Assembly: GCA_963930645.1 (NCBI GenBank) | Contig: OZ005650.1 | Coordinates: forward strand, 66,592,718 to 66,656,717 | DNA from: Salticus scenicus | Lineage: Eukaryota > Arthropoda > Arachnida > Araneae > Salticidae | Length of the DNA stretch: 64,000 nt | Direction: 5' to 3' | Shown: piece by piece, positions 45,931 to 57,347 of the stretch | Numbering within the stretch: the stretch's first letter is position 1 | How the letters are laid out: every line of letters starts with the position of its first letter | Program-made: the position numbers and the translations under genes | Notes under the pieces: model-generated | Databases searched by the model: none | What the model saw: only the letters and a program-made list of their open reading frames with translations | Told to the model about the DNA's origin: nothing

Positions 45931-46673
45931 CACCTCCCCCTCATTGGGAAAAAGAGAAAAAACGTTGTTTTGCGGCTATAAGACAGTTTGGACTTCCAAC
46001 GTTATTTGTTACAATATCTGCAGCTGAAACACATTAGTTTGATTTAATGAAAACTTTATCATGGAATTTAGATCGTCACGAATTAACTAAAGAAGAATTT
46101 GTCGATATTAACAAGTTTAGCAGTAGGCCTCTGGCACTAAATTAAAATCTGTCAATGTCAGATTTTCATGTTTTAAATAATGAAATAATGTCGTGTCTGT
46201 ATAATTTTTATTTTTTGTTTATTTTTTTTATTTATAATACTGTCTTTTAAAGACTTCTGTGGTCACGAAATTTGGTGCGTAAATTGTTTGTATGCATCCG
46301 GCACTTATTGTAACTGCATTTCACGAAATTCGAAATCCCCCCCCCCCTTCTCGGAGTCGGATGGCAATAAACATGTGTAAAAACATGTTTTTCCGTTTGA
46401 ATTCGCTTTGGCGAATTTTGGTGTGCGGATATTGATTAAGTGTACGCATTATGTACATTAGTGGGATTTTGCAAAACTTCGAACTCACCCGCTGAGGGTG
46501 GGGAAGTAAGAAGTGGGTAAGTTGTGCCGAAGACAGTGGGGACCCAGACTCCTAACATTGGGAGCGAGAAAACCTCTACCAATCACAGCGAGAACTTAGG
46601 TTATTAATAAAGATATGGCATTTTGACAAATCATTTAAGTTTAACGTCCAGCGAAGCGGGCAAAGCCTGCTAG

Positions 46674-47050
46674 TATATATATATATATCGGAATCATTTG
46701 CAGGCAATAATATATTGAAAAAGCGGCTAGAATCATTGTCAGGACGATTTCTAAGAATTCGCGTAAATCATTTATGAAAAATTTACTGAAATTAAAAAAT
46801 ACATAATGTCTATGATTAAGAATTGATTACATTATTCAAGAAAGAAATTGTAAATTATATAAAAGTCGCAAATTTGATCAGTCTCTGTAGATTCATGGCT
46901 ACTGAAAACGTAAATTATAATCAAAATTGGAAATTAACTCTAGTATTTATTTATTTATTTATTTTTTTTTACAAACATTGATAGTAAAGAATCATAAAGC
47001 AGTAAATGTTGCAGTAGGAAAAATCTTTTCACGTTAGTAAAAGCTAAGAG
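46674..47050. other. AT-rich spacer
   Basis: AT dinucleotides at the Helitron-like junction, a TTTA array near 46944-46965; otherwise nothing seen. Confidence 0.45.
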
Positions 47051-47053
47051 AAA

Positions 47054-48958
47054 ACAAGTCCTTCCGGCTCATTCGGAAGGGTAGGTTGATTTCTTTCTCC
47101 TTACCAAGTAGCCGCCATTTTAAAACAAAATGGGGGTATTCTGTTTCAAAACATTAATACAAATTATTATTGGACTTCGTGATATTTGAATGATGAATCC
47201 ATTTTTCAACTTTGGTTTGAATTGATTAATTATTTCAAAAGTTACCGTGATAACAAATTTTCAAGTGGCTGCCACTTGGAAACAATATAATGAAGCAAGT
47301 TGCAGGGCAAACTCGTCCAAGATATTTAAAGCATAAGTTCACTATCAAACTTTGGTTCGAATCAGTGCAGTGTTTCAAAAGTTATTGTTACGAGAAATTT
47401 TCAAGAGACAGTCTAATTGACTGCAACTTAGAAACAAATTGGCGAAGCAATTTGTCCAGCAAAATCATACAAGATGTTTGTGTGATAAGTTCAATGTCCA
47501 ACTTCAGTTCAAATTAAATCAGTGTTTCAAAAGTTATCGTGATAAGAAATTTTCATGTGGTACCGTGATTTCAAGTGGCCACCACTTGGAAATAAAAAGC
47601 AGAATGAGATGCCCAGCGAACTTATATGTGATATATGAATGGTAAATCCACAACCTAAAATTGATGCGAATTGATTATCATAAAGTTATCATAATGACAA
47701 ATTTTCAAGTGGCTGACACTTGGAAATAAAATTGCGGATCAAGTTACCAAGCACAAAGATATTTTAACCATAAATTTACTATCTAACTTTTGTTTGAATC
47801 AATTTAATATTTTAAAAGTTATCTTGATAGCACAATTTCAAGTGGCAGCATGATTTCGAGTGGCCGCAACTTGGAAACAAGAAGTTGGAACAAGTTGCCC
47901 AGTGAACTTATACAAGGTAATTATATGAAAAGATCACTAGTTAACTTTGGTTCGAATTGAATTAGAATTTAAAAAGTTATCCTGTTTATAAATATTCAAG
48001 TGGTAGCCTAATTTCAAGTTGTATCGCTTAGTTTATAACATCCGCACTTTGTTAAAAATGACAGATAAAGTTTATTAATAAGTTGAATGAGATACTTATA
48101 CGGTCTATGTGTACATCAAAATTCAAATAAATTCGGAATACGCTTTTTACAATTTGAATTTGAAATTTTTAAGTGGTCTCCACTTGAAAATAAAATGGTG
48201 GAGCAACTTGTATAAGAAACTCATCCAAGATATTTATAAGATAAGTTAACACACTGTCCAAATTTGGTTTGATTTCGAGTATTATCTCGGAAGTTATCGT
48301 GATTTAAAATTTTCAATTGGTAGCCTGATTTCAAGTGGCCCCGCTCAACTTAAGATATCCACCATTTTATTAAAAATGGCGGATAAAGTTCATCAATAAA
48401 GTTTATTGAGACACTTGTATAATCTATGTATGCATCAAATTCAAACAACATCTAAGTACGCTTTTTACAATTTGAATTTGAAATTTTCAAGCGGTCTCCA
48501 CTTGAAAACAAAATGGCAGAGCAACTTGATTAACAAATTCATCTAAGATATTTATAAGACAAGTTAAGATACTGTCGAAATTTGTTTCGATTTGGAGTAT
48601 TATTTCAGAAGTTATTGTGATTTTAAATTTTCAAGTGGTAGCCTGATTTCAAGTGGCCTCGCTTAACTTAAAATATCTGTCACTTTATTAAAAATGGTGT
48701 ATAAACTTCATTAATAAACTTCATTGAGACCCTTATGTGGCCTGTATTTACACCAAAATTTAAGCAAATCTTGCTTTAAATATGATTTTTACAATGTTGG
48801 TTTGAAAATTTCAAGTGACTGCTACTTGAAAACAAAAAGTCGGAGCAACTTGGTTAACGAACTCATCCAAGATATTTATAAGATCAGTTCACTGTCCAAA
48901 TTTGATTTGATTTGGAGTATTATTTCGGGAGTTATCGTGATGACAAAATTTTCATTAT
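47054..48958. repeat. Dispersed-repeat head plus diverged tandem repeats with palindromic core
   Basis: Starts CAAGTCCTTCCGGCTCATTC as at 15685. From about 47230 the block TTTTCAAGTGGCTGCCACTTGG and relatives recur roughly every 130-300 bases (47262, 47571, 47705, 47853, 48170, 48485, 48812). Each holds a short AAGTGG..CCACTT palindrome, usually followed by AAACAAAATGGCGGAGCAA-like sequence. Highly diverged, so an old array. Open frames within it (such as 47290-47517) show no family motif. Confidence 0.65.
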
Positions 48959-48990
48959 AGATAGATTGATAGATAGATAGATATATAGAT
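48959..48990. repeat. GATA microsatellite
   Basis: Imperfect (GATA)n; the foldback MITE follows immediately. Confidence 0.8.
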
Positions 48991-49230
48991 CATAGCCTCC
49001 TAAACTAGATGCCTGTCGCGTGGCTCGAAAACTTGGTAACAGTTGAAGCGGTAGACAGCACCACCTGGTAGAGATTGCGCGACTTTTTTATTCAACTGTC
49101 ACCAATAATTTTAAGAAGTGATATATGATATATATAATGGACGCAATCTCTATCAAGTGGCGCTCCCAACCGCTTCAACTGTTGCCAAGTTTCTGAGCCA
49201 CGCGACAGGCATCTAGTTTAGGAGGCTATG
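48991..49230. mobile_element. 240-bp foldback MITE
   Basis: CATAGCCTCCTAAACTAGAT..GCCTGTCGCGTGGCTC on the left is mirrored by GAGCCACGCGACAGGC..GGAGGCTATG on the right, and the arms extend past AACAGTTGAAGCGGT to about 90 bp. GATA-like sequence lies on both sides. Confidence 0.85.
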
Positions 49231-49366
49231 TATAGATAAACGAAGTGATTGCAATAGGTCGATTTCTAAAGAAATCAACCTAAAATACTATATACAAGAG
49301 GTTATAATTTTTGGGTTGTTCGATTTTATAAATAAATATATACTGTTGATATCTTGTAATTATTTT

Positions 49367-50132
49367 ATACTTTCTTCTATACAAGAAGAAAAGTACTGGA
49401 TTCGTATAAGAATTTTCGAACTCTGATTTTCAACGTATTTAAACATTTAAGATGTTCTGAACACAATTTGGCTATTTTTATATAGTAAATGTCTGTCTGT
49501 GCGCGTGTATAGAACTTTTGTGGACGTTGTTTCTCAAGAACCAATGAACGAAATTTAAAGGAACTTAGTATTTAGTTGGACCTTGATCTAAACTAGTACT
49601 GATTACATTTTGGGATCATTTGCTCAACAGGGAACGCTGTCACACTATTTTTCTTTAATTTTTAATAGGTCAGTATAGGACAAAATCCCGCATAAATGTA
49701 CATAATAGGAGTTATTTTGACGAGTGGTTGTAAAATTATTATAAATTATTGATAATAGTAGTAGTAAACTAGGAAACAAATTATCCCACCCCTTTGGGGA
49801 ACAATTTTCCAGTTTGGGTATCTTTCAAAAGAAGTTATCAATACCTTTAAAAAGAACCATAGATCTGTGATAATTTAAAACAAAATTATCGATCTTTTTT
49901 TATTAAAAAAAGAGAGAGAAAGAGAGAGAGAAAATAAAAAAGAAGCTTCTGATGTCGGTAAAATATTGACTTTCTTTCGGCATTTAGTGTTATACTTCTC
50001 TGAGATAAAAATCGTCTGCATTCATCATGGAAAATATTTTTAATTAATAATAATTTATTAAATGGTTTGTACTGAGTGAATTTGCATAAGATTATATAGA
50101 AGAAAATGTTGTGGTGGCCAAAATATATACTA
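49367..50132 (-). mobile_element. Helentron-like element, subfamily 1, inverted
   Basis: 3' hairpin at 49368-49395 (ACTTTCTTCTATACAAGAAGAAAAGT). The minus-strand 5' end at 50095-50132 carries CTAGTATATATTTTGGCCAC then CACAACATTTTCTTCTATAT. Internal blocks match the other subfamily-1 copies (CAGTATAGGACAAAAT, CTGTGATAATTTAAAAC). Confidence 0.65.
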
Positions 50133-50925
50133 GTTTATATCTTGGTGATATCTATTAATTTTTTTCGAAGGCCTTGAGTTTGTAAGAACTATTTTGACAA
50201 CTCTGAGTGTGTTTGTAGGGAAGAAATCCTATCTAACCAGAGGCAAACTATCACGCCAGTGATAAATCGACATAAAATCGTTATTTCGGTTAACTATTCG
50301 AAATCAAAAAATAAATCGTGATCGCCTCATATTGTGTGTAAAACTTATTTCAGTAACTTACATGATTGGATTTATGGTAAAGGTCGTCAAATGTTTTATG
50401 AAATGATTATTACTTTTTGAGAAGCTATAAATCATTCAACAGGCTGTTTTGTCCACCTGTTCTACCTATTGGGCATAAAAATTAAAAATAAATAAAAAGG
50501 AAAATAAACTGTCTGAACATCCCCTCATCCATTTTCAATAAATGAATTCTCAACTTATACTAGTTATTTAATCAGTTGTTATACATTTTAGTCCGTGTAA
50601 TCATTGTTTGTCAATAAAAGGTCTGAATGTTTTTGTTTAATGTTTCTCATTGTGACGTAGAATTGTGTACTTCATTAATTCATGACCCCACATCTCCTAT
50701 TTCACATATTAGAGGTAATTATTTAGTGATGTGGCAATATTTTGTACTTTTGTGGTAACAGAAATGTCAAAAAAAATTTCATTTGAATTGATTTAGAAAA
50801 ATTTGTTAAGCATCATTATGGTTAATATTTTTTTAAAACTTTGTTTAAAGGATTAAAAAAAAAAAATCTCAATTTTCCCAATCTTTTTTCAATTCCTACT
50901 TTTAGTTCACACGCTCCCTATATAT
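50133..50925. other. AT-rich spacer
   Basis: No repeats or frames of note. Confidence 0.4.
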
Positions 50926-50928
50926 ATC

Positions 50929-51300
50929 TTGTACAAATCTTGCAATCGATTTTTAACTAATTTCCTGACTAGCTAGAAATTTGAAACTTTCAGGATTGCT
51001 CAGAACACGGTGACAACACAATACTTCGAGGTCCGATTTTCGAATTTTTTATTAGTTTTCTTATAATTAATTAAAATATAAAAATAATAACATCCTAATA
51101 GCGTTAAAAGAGCCATTTAAGTATTAGCTATAATTTAATTGTTGCCAAAAAAATTTACGAGTTCATTTTCTTTCGACATAAAAATAAATACATTTAATTA
51201 AACGAGAACATTAAAAAATTATAAAAAGTTAAATTATGCATCTCACAAAAATTGACGTCATTATCAATTTAAAAATTTTATGCGCATTGATAAGAGCTCT
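50929..51300 (-). repeat. Inverted copy of the dispersed repeat at 16480-16850
   Basis: Shared blocks include AATCTTGCAATCGATTTTTAACT, CACGGTGACAACACAATACTTCG and GAACTCGTAAA (inverse), spread over about 370 bp with scattered changes. No coding potential. Confidence 0.75.
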
Positions 51301-51339
51301 ATGATTCATCAGAAAATTTAAAACATGGTGTATAAAATT

Positions 51340-53400
51340 TCTTTTTTAAGCTATTGCATAGCTTCTATCGCGGGCTTTGAGCGCGGCGACCGAATCAAGA
51401 AATTCCGTAACGAAAAAAACCTAACACAATTCGGCAGACTTCGGCAGACAGTTAGTTCGGCAGACTTCGGCACTTCAAAACGTAATTTCACAAAATCCTT
51501 CATTTCTCAAACAAAAAAACAGATATCCGTAAAATTTTTGCTTTAAAATATAGCTAACAGAAATGTGTAAAAATCGGTTTCTGGAATTTTTGAAATTCGG
51601 TTCCCAAGGGGGGTGGGGGGGATGGGGGGGCAAAACGTGATTTCGCATAATCCTATATATCTCAAACAAAAAAAATAGATAAACGTGAAATTTTTGCTCT
51701 AAAATATAGCTAATGCAACTACCTAAAAACCAGTTTCTTGAATTTTAGAAATTCAGCCCCCAGGTGGGGCAGCAAGTGGGGGGGGGGGGGGGGCTATGGA
51801 GCAAAAACAAATAGAAATACAGTTAGGCGGTTCAAAATTGGTACAGATAGGTTTTAAAGGCCTGCAAGTCGAATGGGGATATTTTCGATTGTGTAAAGTT
51901 ATTAGGATGGGCGAGAAGGGGGGAGGGGAGGGGGGCAAAAATATAAAAATAGTGTCAGATCGTTCAAAATTGGTACATAGAGGTTTTCGATACTTACAAA
52001 TCGATTGCGGATGATTTTGAATTTGTAAAATTATTAGGAGGGGCGGGTAGGGGGGTGAGGCGGTAAGGGGGGGGCTATGGGGCAAAAGCAAATAGAAATA
52101 CAGTTCGGCCGTTCAAAACTGGTACAGATAGGTTTAAGAGGCCTGCAAGTCGAATGGGGATATTTTCGATTGTGTAAAGTTATTAGGAGGGGCGAGAAGG
52201 GGGTAGGGGAGGGGGGCAAAAAAAATAAAAATAGTGTCAGATCGGGTACATAGAGATCGGGTACAAAATTGGTACATAGAGGTTTTCGATACTTACAAAT
52301 CGATTGCGGATGATTTTGAATTTGTAAAATTATTGCTAGAAGGGGGGGGGGGGGCAAAAAAATAAAAATAGTGTCAGATCGTTCAAAATTGGTACATAGA
52401 GGTTTTCGATACTTACAAATCGATTGCGGATGATTTTGAATTTGTAAAATTATTAGGAGGGGCGGGTAGGGGTAGGGCGGTAAGGGGGGCTATGGGGCAA
52501 AAACAAATAGAAATACAGTTAGGCCGTTAAAAATTGGTACAGATAGGTTTAAGAGGCCTGCATTCGAATGGGGATATTTTCGAAAGTGTAAAGTTATTAG
52601 GAGGGGCGAGAAGGAATGAGGGGAGAGAGGGGCAAAAAAATAAAAATAGTGTCAAGTCGTTCAAAATTGGTACAAAGAGGTTTTCGATACTTACAAATCG
52701 ATTGCGGGTGATTTTGAATTTGTAAAATTATTAGGAGGGGCGGGTAGGGGGGTGGGGCGGTAAGGGAGGCTACGAGTATATGGGGCAAAAACAAATAGAA
52801 ATACAGTTAGGCCGTTCAAAATTGGTACAGATAGGTTTAAGAGGCCTGCAAGTCGAATGGGGATATTTTCGAAAGTGTAAAGTTATTAGGAGGGGCGAGA
52901 AGGGGGGAGGGGAGAGGGGGGGGGCAAAAAAATAAAAATACAGTTAGATCGTTCAAAATTGGTATATAGAGGTTTTCGATACTTACAACTCGATTGCGGA
53001 TATTTTCGAATTTGTAAAATTATTAGGAGGGGCGGTAAGGGAGGGCTATGGGCAAAAAAAAAATAGAAATACAGTTAGGCCATTGAAAATTGGTACAGAT
53101 AGGTTTTAGAGGCCTGAAAATCGAATGGGGATATTTTTGAAAGTGTAAAGTTATTAGAAGGGCCGGGGAGGGGGGTGGGCAGAGGAAATAGAGTTAGATC
53201 ATTCAAATTTGGTACATCGAGGTTTTTGATACATACAAATCGATTGCGGATATTTTTGAATTTTTAAAATTATTGGGAGGGGCGGGAAAGGGGGGGAGGG
53301 AGCAGAAGGGTAAAAAATAAAATAAATAAATAATTATAATTGCATAAGTTGATAAAAAATGCTATGCAATAGCTTTACCGCGGCAATCCCCGAGTGCCAC
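51340..53400. mobile_element. Element bounded by inverted AAGCTATTGCATAGC with G-rich tandem array
   Basis: AAGCTATTGCATAGC at 51349-51363 is inverted as GCTATGCAATAGCTT at about 53360-53374, each next to GCGG/CCGC-rich sequence. Inside are the same leader units as at 440-700 (51480-51750) and a large tandem array. Possibly a Helitron-like element; the two shared arrays suggest one family with 293-1310. Confidence 0.45.
51790..53330. repeat. ~280-bp higher-order tandem array of two ~140-bp G-rich subunits
   Basis: Subunit A (GGTACAGATAGGTTTAAGAG, CTGCAAGTCGAATGGGG) starts near 51830, 52111, 52526, 52814 and 53082 (spacings 281, 415, 288, 268); subunit B (GGTACATAGAGGTTTTCG, CAAATCGATTGCGG) alternates with it. 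The 415 gap contains one additional B subunit. Each ends in a G-rich tract and GGGGCAAAAA. Confidence 0.9.
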
Positions 53401-54706
53401 ACGTATTTTTTTTTTTTTTTTAAATCTTATAATTATTTTTATTTCATTTTGCACGCGCACTTGTTATTTCCTAATTCAAAATTATTTAAAAAAAAAAAAA
53501 AAAAAAAAACCTTTTTCGATAGTGTTTGTAAGTAGGAATTGACTTTAAAAAATTTTCTTTTATATTACTTGTTATTATTAAACATAATAAACAAATTATT
53601 TATTCAAAATTTTGAGAATATAAAAAAAAGCATCATTTTAAAAATATCTAATAAAATATTCTTTAAATAATTTGGAAAATTTAGCCGGTGATACTTGGTT
53701 CCCAGAAATCTTCAGTAAAAAGTGTCCTCGCGGTAGTCAGGATAACTCATGATAGTGTTATCTAAAAAAAAAAAAAAAAATTATATTTCGAGACAAATAT
53801 AGCTCATGCTTGAATGAAAGATAAAAAAAAAAAATAATAATTTAATTTCTTGGTAGAATTGTATGCAAAAACAGTACAATTTGCTGTATATTTTACAACA
53901 CGTGTAAAATTAGTTATAATAACTAAAAAAAAAAAAAAAAAAAAAAGTCGTTCAAGCACTATAGTCAATACTATGTATTTTGAAGAAGTGTGCAAATTTT
54001 CAATAGAATCGATGAATTAGGTTTTCAAAAAATCGTGTCCACTTATTTCAAATATAGCGTTTTTTAGAAAAATGCTATTAAAATTTTAAGGAGGACTGAT
54101 TTGTAAAGTAACCTTTATTTATTTATTTATATATTTTTGTGAGCAAATTAAGTTTTGAATGCAGATTTTAAATATAATTTCAGATTTGTTCTATTTTTTA
54201 AGCGTCCGGTTTAATTTTGCACATTGGGTAAGTGTAACTTTTCGTAGGGAAGTGTAACCGGGTTGGTTACTCTTGTCCCAAGAACCTTGTAAGTAATTAA
54301 TTTCTCGCTTTACTTACCTTTGCGGCTCAAATTAAGAAATGAGATAAGAGGTAGAAGTATCGTCAAAAGACATTGTTGCAATTTTACCTGAACCCAAATT
54401 AGGATGTAAGAAAGAACTGAACTTTGGGTTTGCTTATAAATCTTAGAGTATTCACTAGAGCCAAAGTACTGTTGCCTATTTTTAGTTTGCTTTTTGCCAA
54501 AATAATGTTGCTTAATTTTGATTATCTTATATTAATCCAATTTAATATTTTATGTTTTAAATGTTACAAATTTCCTTGAACCTAACGCAGTTCATTCACT
54601 ATTTATTTATTTATTTATTTTCCTAAAGAAAGTTTACCTTAGTTTTAATTCTCTTACATTTACTCCAACTTTATATTTTCCGTTTGAAATCTTACAATAA
54701 TTAATA

Positions 54707-54758
<52 letters not shown>

Positions 54759-54955
54759 TTTTTTGATTTATAAAAATTCACAGAGGTCTACTAATTAAAA
54801 TCACAATATAAGTACTTAATTCTGTTATATTTTTTAATTTTAGCTGCGTATTGTTGCTATGCATTTCTTGCAAATTTGTGAAGTGCTCGCGGAGGTGTTC
54901 GAAAAAAATTCGCATCTGTTGTGACTGCACTCGTCAAAAGGGGAATTGCAACACC
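53401..54955. other. AT-rich region with homopolymers and a TA array
   Basis: T16 at 53406, A-runs at 53488-53509, 53764-53780 and 53924-53946, (TTTA)n at 54115-54130 and 54602-54620, and (TA)n with T-run at 54704-54764. No gene recognised. Confidence 0.5.
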
Positions 54956-54959
54956 ATGA

Positions 54960-56192
54960 AGGAATGCTCGTAATATCAGAGACATATGCAAATGATTAAA
55001 TGCGCGTGCGCATCAGGTCACACGATACCCAGTTTCTGGCTGTAAAAGCCAGTACTTCCTCTTTATGTGCTATGAATGACAGATTGTTGTAACGGAACTA
55101 TTAAAAAGAGGTAGAAAATGCTTCGACGAGCTGAATAACAGCAATCTGCTGAATGAGAGCGTATCCTAGAACTTCATGAGCTCGGTTTGCCGATGCACGC
55201 AATATCGTGTTGGACGGTACGTCGGGACAATTCAACGATGTGTGGTACGACGAAATCAGAAACATCTGAGAACATGGCAAAGAGGTAGTGTACCATCCAG
55301 GTGCACGTCAGGTCGCACTGGTAGGCAAATTAGGCGAATGTGTCGTGGGGACCCGTTCGCCACGGCAAGTCTCATTGAAACCTACCTACCATTGTCGGTC
55401 TACCAAACCATTTCTAACAAGTCACATGAGGCAGGGATGCACGCACGGCCGCGATAAGCCACTGGGGTTCCTTTATCCACGGGACACTAGACTGACCGTC
55501 TGGATTGGGGTCGGCGTCATCGTCACTGGAGGAATAAATGGCATCGGGTATTGCTTTCAGACGAATCCTGATTTTGTTTATATACGAATGGTGGTCGTGA
55601 ATATGTGTGGTAACGCTACCAGAGAACGCAACCTGCCAGCCGATATCATCGAACGTCACACCACGTCCACACCGGACTTCATGGTTTGGGGTGGCATCAT
55701 GCTTGGACAGCGCAGAACACATGTGCACATTTCTGGAATTCTAACATCAGCCCGGTAGATAACACAAGTTGTTACACATGTGGTTCGGCCACTTGTGCAG
55801 ATCGCCCCAGAACGTTATTTCAGCAGGACTATGCTCGGCCTCACAACGCATGTTACACTCTGGACAGCTTCAATAGAAATTACGTCCTTTCCTGGCCGCC
55901 AATCTCACCTGATCTCACTCCCATCGCGCATGCGTAGGATGCCATCCGATGTGTGGTGCACGGATACAGCAGCCGCATAACGTAGAGGAACTGAGATCTA
56001 TAGTGTATACTCGGCTTGGAAAGGAATATTTCAGGAGACCATTAGTAGCTTCATAGACAGTATGCCTCGCCGGTTAGAAGCCTGTATAGCTGCCCGTTAG
56101 GTACTAATTTACAATAAACCACATTAGGTACTAAATAAAAAGTTTAATTTTTCATATCTTTGTTTGTTTCTTTAATCATCTGCATATGTGTC
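54960..56192 (+). mobile_element. Tc1-like DNA transposon, degenerate
   Basis: Encloses a decayed Tc1 transposase. Inverted motifs GACATATGCAAATGATTAAA (54981-55000) and TTTAATCATCTGCATATGTG (56171-56190) flank it, consistent with internal inverted repeats of Tc1 elements. Outer termini were not resolved. Confidence 0.7.
55118..56100 (+). pseudogene. Tc1-like transposase pseudogene
   Basis: About 327 codons from an ATG at 55118 to a TAG at 56100, close to the usual ~340 residues. Recognisable blocks appear in different frames, showing several frameshifts and stops: RRMCRGDPFATASLIE (linker), ERHTTSTPDFMVWGGIMLG (core around the first half of the DDE domain), LFQQDYARPHNA (second catalytic Asp), SPDLTPIAHA, where the third catalytic Glu expected in the PIEH motif is Ala, and a C-terminus FIDSMPRRLEACIAAR. 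Such enzymes cut and paste their own transposon at TA sites. This copy is clearly inactive and old. It stands alone; the SINE at 56245 is an independent insertion. Confidence 0.85.
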
Positions 56193-56244
56193 TTACCTCT
56201 ACCGATCCTGTTATTTTCTCCTCGCTATTCACACTCCTTTATGG

Positions 56245-56546
56245 GGCCACGTTAGCCCAGTCGGTAGAACACCGGGCTCGTAATAGGAAGATTGCAAGGT
56301 CAGTATTCGAGACGGCCAAAGACTAATGGTGGCTGGCGCACGTAAAGTCTGTCGTGGCCGCAATGCCCTCCATGTTCCCATCAAAAATTATACCTCTGGG
56401 GGTCACCGAAGCGGGAGAGCCATCCCTTTCCGTGGAGGATCAAAATTGTGATGACATGTCTCCGGACCATCTCTAGGGGTGAGTCCCAGACCGTCGCCAA
56501 TTGTCCATTGCGAAGCACTAGTGCGACGTAAAAAACCCATCTATCT
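56245..56546 (+). mobile_element. tRNA-derived SINE (family 2), intact
   Basis: A-box-like GTTAGCCCAGTCGGTAGAAC and, 35 bases on, a degenerate B box (GGTCAGTATTCGAGAC). ATCT repeats form the tail. A perfect 14-bp duplication ACACTCCTTTATGG flanks it (56231-56244 and 56547-56560). The body has CGCAATGCCCTCCATGTTCC as in the remnant at 12890. Confidence 0.85.
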
Positions 56547-56915
56547 ACACTCCTTTATGGTGTTACAATTTCGCTTTTGAGGCGTTTAGTAAAGATATTT
56601 TAAAAGTTCCAAAAGTTCCAGAATCATAAAGGTTTTTACTACCTGGGAACTCGATCATATTTCTTAATGCACTGTATAAAGAGTGTAGTACGCTGAGATT
56701 GCACTTGCCCCAAACCATAAAACAACACAAAAGTTCCAACTTTTTTTTTTTTTTTCCCTTAAGTGGCACATTGTTAAATGTTAAATCAATCGTAATTTAT
56801 GTCTAAAAAGTTTCAGAAGTTTAAGTACATAATAGCAACTGGGTAAAATGGAGTCAAAAACGAACTATGCCAAAATGCTGTTACACTTATCCCACTTCAC
56901 CTTCACCCTACTGTA

Positions 56916-57347
56916 CAGGTGATTATAATTAAAGTCACGATTTCAAAACGCTATAATTTTAAAACTACCCATCGGAGCGATATGTTATTTTACCAATGCA
57001 ATCGTGAGGCAATGGAATTTTGTTTGGTAAAAGAAAAAAACTTCCGCTGTAAACACGTATTCTTGTCTTTTTGCTAAAAAAATTGTAGTAAATTCTTGAA
57101 GTCTATTGTTTCCTGCTATTCCATTGTGTTGCTAACAACATTTCTGTGTTTAATGAGTCCATTTAGGCGTTTCCCCTGACATTACCCTGACAGCGCCATC
57201 TATAGGATCATGTTGGAACTACTTTTTTCCTCCCTCAAACAAAATTTCTTTGTCTCACGATTACTCTGGTAAAATATCAAATCACTGTAATGGGTAGTTT
57301 AAAAATTATAGCGTTTTGAAATCGTAACTTTAATTATAATTACCGTG
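56916..57347. mobile_element. Uninterrupted 432-bp foldback MITE (same family as 2554-12140)
   Basis: TA-flanked, ends CAGGTGATTATAATTAAAG and the inverse CTTTAATTATAATTACCGTG; arms of about 130 bp. Shows the empty state of the split MITE: GGTAAAAGAAAAAAAC directly precedes TTCCGCTGTAAACACG. One terminal G is missing on the left. Confidence 0.85.

Larger units (their letters stand above)
43444..46673 (+). mobile_element. Helitron-like non-autonomous element filled with tandem repeats
   Basis: Begins after A with TCTATATTAATAAAATCAG and ends GCGAAGCGGGCAAAGCCTGC then TAG before T, so termini are TC...CTAG at an A|T target with an imperfect hairpin (GCGGG..CCTGC) at the 3' end: the Helitron signature. 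Internal parts are (GT)n at 43559-43588, a 147-bp tandem array, a ~167-bp repeat pair (44201, 44368), a TTAA-flanked palindrome with a hAT MITE, and a higher-order array. Length about 3.2 kb, no rolling-circle transposase. Confidence 0.6.

Noticed and set aside
45689..45944. Three overlapping minus-strand frames with CQRCALGG-like repeats
   Set aside because: They are translations of the 30-bp C-rich tandem repeat; all three frames are open because the unit lacks stops. No start context or family match.
51753..52357. Proline-rich minus-strand frames
   Set aside because: Product of G-rich tandem units read on the opposite strand; repeat-driven opening.
54960..56192. Intact Tc1 transposase gene
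   Set aside because: Conserved blocks fall in different frames with several stops, and a catalytic Glu is replaced.
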